Origin: Mesostigma viride | Taxonomy: Eukaryota > Streptophyta > Mesostigmatophyceae > Mesostigmatales > Mesostigmataceae | Length of the DNA: 64,000 bases | Assembly (NCBI GenBank): GCA_009746045.1 | Contig: RPFO01000774.1 | Span: 184,001-248,000 of the forward strand | Reading direction: 5' to 3' | Notes under the pieces: model-generated | Seen by the model: only the letters and a program-made list of their open reading frames with translations | Databases searched by the model: none | What the model was told of the DNA's origin: nothing | Part shown: one piece after another, positions 21,111-30,614 of the stretch | Numbering within the stretch: the stretch's first letter is position 1 | Layout: each line of letters starts with the position of its first letter | Position numbers and translations under genes: made by a program

Positions 21111-21276
21111 CTGAAAAACACACCCATAATGCAATATGCTGGCAGCAGACACATGCATGCAGTGCCAGTAACAACCGCTGTTCAAAACAGCACGAACAAT
21201 AATGATTTTTTCATTAAATGTTTGAATAATTTTAATGTTTACAGCTGCAAGAACCCGTTGATTCAACTATTCAACA

Positions 21277-21420
21277 CTGTTATGGCGTTATGTACATCTT
21301 CGGCATTCAAATATGCCTTTTCAACACAGTCTGTTATGGCGTTATGACATCTTCGGCATTCAATGCCTGTTCAACACAGTCTGTTATGGCGTTATGACAT
21401 CTTTCGCATTCAATGCCTAT
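21277..21420. repeat. Tandem repeat, about 50 bp, three copies
   Basis: GTTATGGCGTTATG followed by ACATCTT and GCATTCAA recurs at 21,280, 21,333 and 21,383 with small differences. It is non-coding and lies inside the CACTAGG-ended element. Confidence 0.7.
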
Positions 21421-22204
21421 CATCAAATACTATATGGTAGCTAGCTAACAAAGCGGGCCGGTCGACAGGGCGTCACATGCTGACTTGAAAGTGGAACCGC
21501 TTGCATTTTACTCTCGTGGTCCCTGCAAGAAATAAAGCAAACCGACACAATATACGCAAGAGGAAAAGAAATCAGATCCTTGACATAGATGTAAGCGTTC
21601 TACAAGGATCTTGAGCTCAGCAAATGTGTATGGCAAATCATAATTCCATCAACATACAATTCTACACATCCATGCATGCAAGAGGCCGGGGGAAAAAAAA
21701 CAGGCCCTTGCAGATAAACATCTATACCTTCAAATGCCAAAATAATGACACCTATAATTCCCCCTAAAATGAAAGCAGTGCAAGAGACAAAAAAGACATC
21801 AGATCCTTGACATAGACATCACCATTCTACAAGGAAGAGCTCACCAGCACCTAACGGTCCATGCAGCAAATGTGTAGAACCCAACACTCACTCTTATGGC
21901 AAAGCAGCCCCATGTGGCAAGGCAGCACCATACACATGAATCACACCATGCGCCAGATGTCACACGAGCAAGGCACAACGTTGTCGTCGGATCAGAAAGC
22001 AACAAACGTGAAAACGCTAGCGGCCCAAATCTGAGATTCCGCGGAACACAGAAAATAAGAAAGCTCAGAAGCTACCAGCAAGGGATCGAACATATGACCT
22101 TTGGCATGATTTCGCGGCTGTGTGAGTCTCCTGATCCGAAGGCATCTCACTTAATTAACGTTTCGAAACAGCCAAACTGCGGAAAATCTCTTACCGGAGA
22201 GAGT
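21421..22204. other. Non-coding interior of the CACTAGG-ended element
   Basis: AT-rich sequence with the phrase AGATCCTTGACATAGA occurring twice (21,573 and 21,801). One ORF of 148 codons (21,896-22,342) has no recognisable domain and runs into the retroelement fragment at 22,205. No gene is claimed. Confidence 0.5.
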
Positions 22205-22440
22205 TGCCAATATCAAGGAGACAACCAGCGCAGGCCAGAAATCGGGAGAATCCGGACCATGGTAGCTCGAGCCTGCCGTTATCTTGTCCGCGTTTTCGAG
22301 TCGTGCAGGATTATGAATATGAATGGAGATGGAAATGTGTAGCCTTGTGCATTGAAATTACGGCTGGCTGACGTGAAGAGCGACTACATGACCTACACGG
22401 TGGGGCCGGAAACGGCTTGCTTGATTGTGTTTCATCGTGG
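22205..22440 (-). repeat. Inverted fragment of the 13,545-13,945 repeat
   Basis: Starts AAGGAGACAACCAGCGCAGG. Its reverse complement matches 13,740-13,945. With the direct fragment at 22,981-23,278 it shows that pieces of the YIDD-RT element were captured by the transposon in both orientations. Confidence 0.75.
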
Positions 22441-22980
22441 GCAACGAGTCCAACAACTACTTTCTCTGGGCGGCAAACTGCGGCAAATTGAACGCAAACC
22501 TCATCATGAAATCTTGACCGTCGAAATGTAACAATCCGACGACTTATGCAGTATGCCGCGTAATTTTCTGTTGCGGGAGAGCCGTTGGGCCGGTTCCCGA
22601 CGCGGGCGACCAGTGGTTTGCGTTAAGTTAACTTAGCTGAAGTTCCCCAAGCCGCATGATGGCTCTCATCGACGGCCTCAGTCTATTGACGCGTCGGCCC
22701 GATTTTGGCGGCACCCAATTTGACCCCAACGGCACCTACCGACAAAGGGCATACGTACGTTTCACGCGCACCACGACCTTCGAGCTCTGCTATGGCGGTG
22801 GTGCCGTGGGGCCCGCATCAGACTGCGGGCCCTTATCTGCTTTGGCGGTGCTGCCGTTGGGCCCGCATCAGAATTCAGGCCCTTTATGCATGCGGGCCAT
22901 TAATGCATGTTACTTTTTTAGTCTTCTGCATACAAATATGAAGCAATGAGGTCGTGTCCTCTGGATTTTTGCACTGCAAA

Positions 22981-23278
22981 TGGCATTTGCACCGTGTGCA
23001 GTTCCTGGACGTTTGGAAACATGCATGATGGCATGTGGCTAATGTAATGACTGACTAGCTAGACCGTTTCAGTGGTTTTTCATTTGCGGGTATTTCCTCG
23101 TAAATGGTGGGAAAGCGATCGCAGCAATGGTTCTCACCACTAGACACTCCCGGCCAGTGAAGCTCGAAAAACACGCCCTGATCAAGCAAGCTGTTTCCGG
23201 CCCCACTGTATAGGTCATCTTACAGTCGCTCTTTGCGTAAGCCAGCCATAATTTCAATGAACAAGGCTACACATTTGC
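22981..23278 (+). repeat. Direct fragment of the 13,545-13,945 repeat
   Basis: GCACCGTGTGCAGTTC to CACATTTGCAT parallels 13,545-13,828 with about 10 percent mismatch plus a short insertion. Its end abuts the first copy of the splice-site-like duplication at 23,279. Confidence 0.75.
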
Positions 23279-23738
23279 ATACTCTTTGCTTGGTTATCGG
23301 TGTGCCTTTGTTTGGATGCAGGGGGGATCGCTGTGCTGACACAACGCGGCAAGGGATTTGCTGGTAGAAGATGCCCTTCCCAAGGCTGATTACAGCGACC
23401 CTGCGAATGGCGACGAGGCCTACTGGTGAGCCTTGTTTTTTGCAAATGCTACTTACGCCGTCTGCTTTGGTTATTTTAATTCAGTCCTATTGAAAGGCGC
23501 CTTGGGATTAGCCATGCAATCATGTTTTACTGTCACAAAGCCAGCCCTAGTAATTAATATCTAGTTTGTTTGGTTTTACCCATCCGGGTGCCATGATCTT
23601 GCCGCCAGTAAAAGCGTCCTGTGTTGTATCTGTTCTATTTTTTTTAATAACCAATACTTGCAATAATAATACTCTTTGCTGGGTTATCGGTGTGCGTTTG
23701 TTTGAATGCAGGCGAGATCGCTGTGCTGACACAACGTT
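23279..23738. repeat. Direct duplication of an intron end and exon start
   Basis: A 65-bp stretch from ACTCTTTGCT through GGTTATCGGTGTGC and TTTGTTTGAATGCAG to GATCGCTGTGCTGACACAAC occurs at 23,279-23,344 and again at 23,668-23,737. The second copy leads into the long open exon. The first copy leads into closed frames and is probably a dead duplicate. Confidence 0.75.
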
Positions 23739-24654
23739 CAACGTGCTTGCATGGGCATCATTAAACCTGACGCCGCTTGTGCCGCAAGGCATTGTAGCGG
23801 CGTGTGGGGGCGTGAAGCGCTACGCGGATTCTTTCCACAAAGTCAGGATACACAGGTTCAACTACCGCACGGAGGCTGCGGACCAATCCCAGGGAAAGCG
23901 GCACAAGAATGCGGGAGTTGCGGTGCATGGCCCGGGCGGTGTAGACTTTGGTTTCATTACACACATTCTGAAGGCCAGGTTAGAGTACCCACGAGGGGGC
24001 TGGGAATGGCAGCTGTTGTTGAAGGTGGAGCTTTTTGATCGCCTTCATGTCGCTCACCTGCCCCACGAGAGGTTGGTGGTCATCAGCAGCGCACAGGCCC
24101 CCAGGTCGTCGTGCCTTGTGTTGCCAGGTGCAGTGAGCTCAGTTGGGTATGTCGTCGATGAATGCTATGCTCCCGAAATGGTGGTAATCCCTGCCAAACT
24201 GCCATGGAGCATGGCACATCAGGCGCAATCTGCCCTCAGTAACCATGTGTATCACAGCGTGGCAGCAGATTTCCCCACCATGCCGCAGTTTGAAGTGATT
24301 GAGGAGGGTGAGCCGATGCCACCGCCACCGCCTAGTGGCAAGAAGAAAGGCAAGAAGAAGGGGTCCAAGAAGAAGAAGGTGGCAGCGGCAGACCTAGGTG
24401 ATGGCGACGTGGTGCGCCGCGCTGGCAAGGCACCTGCTCGAGGGCGCAGCCGCAAGCGTGGTGCTCCCACAGATGCTGGACCTAGCCAGCCCACCGTTGT
24501 AATTGAGGAGGTCCCTATGGCAAAGAGGGCCAGTGGAAGGCAGCGTAAAGCTGTGAACTATTGCGACACTAGTGGGGATGACACTATGTCATCAGAAGAT
24601 GATGTTGATGCAAGCAACCCCTCGGACAGCAGTTCTGAAGAAGATGACTATTGA
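23712..24654 (+). CDS. Terminal exon of a transposon-borne protein with basic and acidic C-terminus
   Basis: An open frame follows a good acceptor (TTTGTTTGAATGCAG, ending 23,711) and ends in TGA at 24,652-24,654, giving about 313 residues. The first 180 are globular: GGVKRYADSFHKVRIHRFNY, GVAVHGPGGVDFGFITHILK, then LLLKVELFDRLHVAHL and VGYVVDECYAPEMVVIPAKL. This resembles the small beta-rich domain found after the catalytic core in several plant and algal Tnp2-like transposases, but I cannot confirm it. Then come a proline cluster, a lysine-rich nuclear-localisation-like run (GKKKGKKKGSKKKK), a second basic patch (ARGRSRKRG), RQRKAVNY and an acidic Ser/Asp/Glu tail. An AATAAA lies near 24,798. 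Upstream exons were not identified. The frame also stays open back to 23,566, which would be intron read-through. Confidence 0.5.
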
Positions 24655-24832
24655 TTTAATTTGGGCATGACAGCATTGTTTATGGAATGATGTGCTGTTT
24701 TATATTGTATGACAACCCTATATTAATTGCACCTTTGTGCACCCTATAATGCATATCAAAGTGGTGTTGAGTTTTTTTTCACGTTAAGGACTTAATGAAA
24801 TAAAGCTCATGATTTTTCTCGTGTTACACTCT

Positions 24833-25150
24833 TGGTGAGAAATTTCTCACCACGTTGACTTGTGATTTTTCTCGTGTTAGTGATTTTTCTCGTGTTGGTG
24901 AGAAACTTCTCAATTTTCTCAATTTTCTCAAATTTTCTCACTTTTTCTCACCCATTCTCACCTTTTTTCTCACTTTAGGGTTTTTTCTCACCCCAATCTC
25001 ACCAAAACCCCCTTTTTCTCACCAAAATCTCACCCTGGTGAGATTTCTTGCCTAGCGTTTGCGGAAAAAAATTGAGATTTTTCTCAATTTTCTCAAAAAA
25101 TTCTCACAAAAGGTGAGAAAATTGAGGGTTTTGAGAAAATTCTCAGAATC
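24833..25150. repeat. Subterminal TTTCTCAC array, right
   Basis: Mirror image of the left array, with TTTCTCACC, TTTTCTCAATTTTCTC and GGTGAGAAA motifs, ending next to the CACTAGG-type terminus. Confidence 0.8.
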
Positions 25151-25169
25151 TGAGTTCCTAGTGTAGGTA

Positions 25170-25670
25170 GGGTCCAAGGGCCAACTTTTGGAAAATTTCA
25201 GCATGGTGTCTTTTATTTTTGTTTTGGACACCCCCCTTGTCTGGGCCCGAAAAAACTAGTGTGAAAAGGAAACGTCGAATTGTTTTCGTCCAAAACGGAA
25301 ATTCGACCGAGAAAAACCCTAGTGTGAAAATTAAACCCTGCGAGAATCTGCTGATAACATGCCCAAAAAGATTACATGCGCAAAAAGATTACATGCGCAA
25401 AAAGATTAACATGCCGTCACATCACCCGAGTTGTTGTTGTTGTTGTGTCCCACGCCGCACTCACTACTCAGCAGCAGAGAGTCTAGATAGTGGCCGAGGG
25501 CCGGATATATTACACCATATATTACATCACCCGAGTACATGCGATTTTTGGATGTTTTTTTTTTTGGAGACTATATCGAGGTGCACATGTGGTTTGGCTA
25601 AGCTTAGCCGCCTAGCGGCTAAGCTTAGGTAAGGTTTACGAAACATTTCAAACTTTTCATTAAAATTATA
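25170..25670. other. Spacer between two transposons
   Basis: Short non-coding spacer. Direct repeats of ACATGCGCAAAAAGATTA (25,360-25,412) and of CTAGTGTGAAAA (25,256 and 25,318) are visible. The 137-codon ORF at 25,219 shows no recognisable domain. Confidence 0.5.
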
Positions 25671-28180
25671 TTAACCCGTGTTTTTTTACAACGCGATACA
25701 TCGCGTTGTAGGGTTAGAACGCGATGTATCGCGTTGTAATCTGACACGTGGCAAACCTATTAAACATGCGATTTTTGGTCTGAAGCTTTCAAGATAGGTC
25801 AGAAACATCTCATAGAATTCAAGAAAAAATCCTGGTATTTTTGGTATTTTTTTTGTGACAGCTGCAAACAAATATGTACCACTGAAATCAGGCATTTTCG
25901 CGGGACGAAGGTGAAGACGACGGCGATGGCGGCAGGTAGATCTCGCCAGTTTTCGCGCGAATTTCAGTGGCTGTTGGGTAGCACGACCATGATGATGCGT
26001 TCAAAGGTTGATAATTAGGTTTCTACGAGTTTGTTGAGGTACTGGGGCAAAGGAAACGTAGTTTTTTCCAGTTTCTCACCCAACTTTCATGCGGAAACCC
26101 TGGAAACCGGCATACATATTATTACGTCAAGACTCGGGTCTGCTGCGGCACCATGCTTGGTATTTCCATGGTGTTTCGACTTCTTAACACATGTTTATTC
26201 ATTCCGAACGCCCGGACTCTCGGCTAAACCGAGATTTGTGCAGACTTTTATTGGGTAGCTCCGGGCATGATGGTGCCTGCAAATAGCGTAAGGCGTGACC
26301 GTGGCTATTGCTACGGTATGCTGTATTTTCCTGGAAATGGCCTCTGCCACCGGCTCAATAGTGCTTGCAGGCGTAAGTATATCGTGTTTCTACCTAGTTT
26401 CTGCCAGTTTTCCACTTATTTCTACCGACCTCTGCCCAGCCTCTCTAAGACCGCCATCCTACTCGACGTTGCTTGCATGTCAGCCATAGCAGGTTGCAGT
26501 TGTGCAGTATTTAGGTGCTGTATACGTCGTCAAGCCGTGCATATATCGTGAGGATTAGATGTTGATGGTTTATACTGCGTTGATTGTGCAAGAAGATCAG
26601 CTGGGTGCCCATAATCATGGTGTATAATCATGTGTTGTTAGCATCTTGCCACCATTTGCTAGCATGCATTCCAGCGTCATCTTTGCCTGCATGTAAGCTC
26701 ATGGATCACTCAACCTATCCAAGCCTTGCATTACACGTGCCTCTTTCTTTCAGTATTGCACGCGTTATGGAATGAAAACCCAGCACCTCCATTCCCACGA
26801 GGCATGTGCTCAACACGTTGTGAGAGTGGATGATGCTTTGGCTATGGCTGCCTGATTCAGTCATATTAGGTCTCATATTAGGCCCGTCTCACGGTGCGAG
26901 ACTGAACAAGTCTCGCGTGCAGACACGTGTGTAGTACTCCTACACACAGATCTCGAGTGATTTATCTAGTACCAAATCCGAAAGGCTTGCATCACTCCCC
27001 GGACAGGAGAACTTTTGCGGATGACTGTAGGTGTAAGTTGGCGATGCCATGGTAACCGGAGACGTCCGTCCTATAGTCAGCAAAATTGGTGCGAGAGGTC
27101 CCCAGTTCGATTCCGGTCGGATTCATTTGCAGATCGCGTTTTCCGCGTTTTCCGCGGCCTGGCACTGAACGCAAAGGTTTTCACCTTTGCGGAGTGTCTG
27201 ATCAGAATATACGCTTGGCTGATTTCGATAGTACCGGCTACGCCCCCTTCTACTAAAAAGAAGGATTCAGCCGTGTTCAGCCCGTCTCACGGTGCGAGAC
27301 TGAACAAGTCTCGCGTGCAGACACGTGTGTAGTACTCCTACACACAGATCTCGAGTGATTTATCTAGTACCAAATCCGAAAGGCTTGCATCACTCCCCGG
27401 ACAGGAGAACTTTTGCGGATGACTGTAGGTGTAAGTTGGCGATGCCATGGTAACCGGAGACGTCCGTCCTATAGTCAGCAAAATTGGTGCGAGAGGTCCC
27501 CAGTTCGATTCCGGTCGGATTCATTTGCAGATCGCGTTTTCCGCGTTTTCCGCGGCCTGGCACTGAACGCAAAGGTTTTCACCTTTGCGGAGTGTCTGAT
27601 CAGAATATTAGGTCATCCAGTCATGATGTTTGATGCATGTTTGATGCTGTATAACTTATACAACGCCTATGTTCAACGTTTTGACCCTCCAAGCTCACTA
27701 TGGCCCCGTTTATGGGGCTCAGGTCGTTGCGTAATTTTTGATCAGGTCGTTGCGTAATGTTGTCAAGGGCTCTCATGTTTCCCACTGCGTTGTACTGCGT
27801 TGTAATTGTGATGCTAATGAAAAATAGCTCCAGTGGCCCAATGGGCCTGAGTTTTGTTTCACAGAGCCTGCATATGTTGCCCATAGCTCGTGCAAGAAGC
27901 CAGATTTTTTTCATGAACCATTTGTGAATAAGCACATGACTTGTGACCTAGGGTCAAGAAATCGCGGTCATGGTCAGACCCCCCTGTATTCAAACCAGTG
28001 TATCTCTCTAATGAATAAGCATTTTGTAGGTCTGAGTAGCTCAAAAAATCCTTTGATTTATGGGCTTTCAGGAAAGTATATACATGACCATGAAAAAAAA
28101 TTTTCCTTAGGTGCTATACGCGTTCTAAAAAAAGCTTACAACGCGATATATCGCGTTCTAATTTTAAAAACACGGGTTAA
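25671..28180. mobile_element. 2.5-kb element with TTAACCCGTGTTTTT inverted ends
   Basis: Left end TTAACCCGTGTTTTTTTACA is followed by ACAACGCGATACATCGCGTT, itself a hairpin. The right end reads ACAACGCGATATATCGCGTT then TTTTAAAAACACGGGTTAA. The two ends are therefore inverted copies over about 45 bases. The left side also holds a second, inverted copy of the GCGATGTATCGC hairpin (25,710-25,738). No clear target duplication was found. The interior has no recognisable transposase; a SINE dimer sits inside (26,883-27,604). Confidence 0.6.
26883..27604 (+). mobile_element. tRNA-related SINE, head-to-tail dimer with 8-bp TSD
   Basis: Two copies (26,883-27,210 and 27,218-27,604) of a 320-390-bp unit. 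Each contains AGGTCCCCAGTTCGATTCC, which fits a tRNA variable loop and T arm and a Pol III B box, and three small hairpins. ATATTAGG flanks the dimer at 26,875-26,882 and 27,605-27,612. The first unit lacks the leading GCTGATTTCGATAG block present in unit two and in the copy at 32,711. Expected Pol III transcription and LINE-driven mobilisation are family knowledge. Confidence 0.65.
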
Positions 28181-30614
28181 AATATTTAAGCGCGACGCAC
28201 AGCGTCTCCACAGACATTTTTCTACCTACAAAAGTCATACAATGTTAATCATAATTCTGGCGCTGTCACAAGGTCCGGCCGGCGACTTGCGCCGGAAATG
28301 CGCGGACTACACAAAGTAATTTGGCACACGGCCACGTCCAGGCTGTTTGGGATCATAAAAAGACTTTCCTCACGTGACTTAGTGTTTTCCTGTTGACATC
28401 ATGCCCATTTAATATTAATATGCTGCTGTTACCCTGCTCATGACCATGCCCTGAATTCCATTCTTTGGTGACTTAGTGTTTTCTTGTTTAGGGGCTGGCA
28501 TGCATGCGTTGCCGTTGACATGCCATGGATGAAAAACGCGAAGAAGAGTATATGGCCCCGCTGCCACCAAAAAGCACTTGGTTGATCAACCAAGGGGATA
28601 GCCTGCACAGTGAGACAGAAACACAGCAGACCCAGCAAAGCAAAATTCAGGTTGTAAGCGAGTGGAGATTACTTTTGACATGCTTGATGAAGAAATATAT
28701 AACACACCTTCTATTGTCACACCTTCTATAAACAAATAGTTGATTGATCACCTTATACACCACGTAAACATGCTAGCAGACGCGCTCTTCAGTCCAGTGA
28801 AAATCCACGTGCGAAGCAAGTCAGCTTACGCAGAAAGCACCATGAATGTAAATGACGCCCCAAACCCGTGACCAGGCAAGCATCCAGAGGGGCTTTCCAA
28901 GCCCAGTATATTCCAGAAAAAAAGCATCACAGATCCTTGGGCAACGGACGTTAACGGACATTCGAAGGACCATGAAGATGGCGTCCTGCACGGCTAAGAA
29001 AATAAAACGCAACGCTACGCTATGTCTTTGCTGCGACTAGGTGGATTCGGCGAAAAGGAAAGAACGCAACCATGAAAATGCATCAGAAAGAGAGCAGGTA
29101 GTACCCCGGTAGGTAGTACGCCTCACCATCGGCATCGCCAGTTACGTCCCGTGGCAAAAAATCCAGCGTTCTTTCCAATATGATGACACCAGAAACTCGT
29201 CGGCCCCACCCCACGCCTTCCACGAACAGCAAACTGATTTTACTAGGCACCCAGTACGTAAAGCAATTAAGCATGATACTACAATACCTAAATCTACAAC
29301 GACATTCCATTTCCAGGTCGCCATAGCGACGCGGACCTCTCCCACGCAGGTATCACTCCGTTGACGCACCTCCAGCTCAGAAAATTTCGTACTTGCTCTT
29401 CAAACATAAAATTTTGACGTATAAAACCATGGCTGCGCATTCCCCATCCCAATTTTCTAGCGTACGTTTCCTGCCATCGCCAGCCAGCAAATTGCTCGCG
29501 GAGCACGTCACTTTGTTTTTCGTCCGGCGGCGTGGCCTGCGGCTGCGTCGTTTCGGTGGTGTTATCGATTTCGGGTCGTTTCCGTTGGATTTGTGACCGT
29601 TGGGGCCGAAGGCCGTTTGTTTTCCGTAGTTTGCTTGTTTTGTATTGGTTGTTTATGATTTAGTATTTGTACGGACGACCCGAGCCTCTAACTTAGCGGG
29701 TTTATCACGGCCGTTGGATCCATCATCGGACGCTCCAGATTGTCGGCGGCTAACGATTTAACTTTTTGCATTTCGCCTTCGTATATCTAAACAGATTCCG
29801 GCCCTCGGCCGCTATACAGCTCATGTGCGGCGCGGGATCCAACTGACTGACTGACTGACATGCCCCAATAGGGTCCAATTAATGACAAAATCTGAAAGGC
29901 AGGGTTGAAATTTGAAAATCTAACACCCATTTCACCGGAAATTTTGAAAATCTGGTATACCTACACTGTACCCAGAATATACTAGTAAGTAATGTCCACA
30001 AAATATTTCGCCAATCGTTTCATTGCTATTGGACAACGCGGAGTCAACCACCGCTGACATGACGTGACGCTGACAAAAGCAGTGCCGGGAAATGAATGTT
30101 CAGGTCCGTTCAGATTGACGCCGACAAAATTAGCAGTGCCGGAAATGAGCGTGGTGCCGATCCTTGTCTTATAATTGAGGTCGTCAGATGAATTGACCGA
30201 TTGACCGGACGTGACCGCACTCACCGCAGGCGAGTGAAAGGACGCCACGTTCTTGTCGCTGTCAGTTGCTGGCGTAAAGAGAGGACTCGTAGCGTCCGTA
30301 AATCGCCATATCTTACCTGCCAACTGACACGCGAATGAACCTGGCAAACGGCGCGCGGTTTCGTGGACAACTCACGTGGACAGTTATGCATTTTGCAGAT
30401 ACCTATTTGGAGGGTAGCTAGGAATGTGATCACTACCGGATAAACAAGGAGGAAACCATGGGCCCATATTCGGCTTATTTATATAAGCTATTGCACAGAA
30501 AAGTAGCAATTCGATGAGACTTGCCACTGCCTATCAAATGGGTGGCAATCCTAGGGGTTAGACCCCCCCGAGGAACCTGCACTTTCCCCTGTCTAAGTAA
30601 TACGACTTACTACC
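28181..30614. other. Intergenic region upstream of the histidine kinase, no gene seen
   Basis: Mixed-composition DNA. Minus-strand ORFs of 60-121 codons (28,438-28,638; 29,083-29,506; 29,982-30,433) show no domain, and none has a convincing start context or repeats elsewhere. A TATA-like TTTATATAAG lies at 30,477-30,486, about 130 bases before the kinase ATG, and is the best promoter candidate. Confidence 0.5.
30477..30486 (+). promoter_or_regulatory. Candidate TATA box for the histidine kinase gene
   Basis: TTTATATAAG stands about 130 bases upstream of the ATG at 30,615, in otherwise ordinary sequence. Position and composition are the only evidence. Confidence 0.3.

Larger units (their letters stand above)
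20762..25163. mobile_element. 4.4-kb inverted-repeat transposon, CACTAGGAACTC ends, 6-bp TSD
   Basis: Left end CACTAGGAACTCGG at 20,762 and right end CTGAGTTCCTAGTG at 25,163 are complementary. TAGGTA precedes the left end (20,756-20,761) and follows the right end (25,164-25,169). Both ends lead inward into arrays of GTGAGAAA and its complement. The CACTA start recalls EnSpm/CACTA elements, but these usually give 2-4-bp duplications, so the family is uncertain. The interior has one plausible coding exon (23,712-24,654) and fragments of another retroelement. No catalytic transposase domain was seen, so this copy is probably non-autonomous. Confidence 0.7.

Noticed and set aside
26990-27130. 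Functional tRNA gene
   Set aside because: Only the variable loop and T arm fit. No acceptor stem or anticodon arm pairs well, and it recurs as part of a dispersed 390-bp unit.
26992-27174. 60-codon minus-strand ORF seen identically three times
   Set aside because: Antisense shadow of the SINE; the identity comes from copy number, not coding selection.
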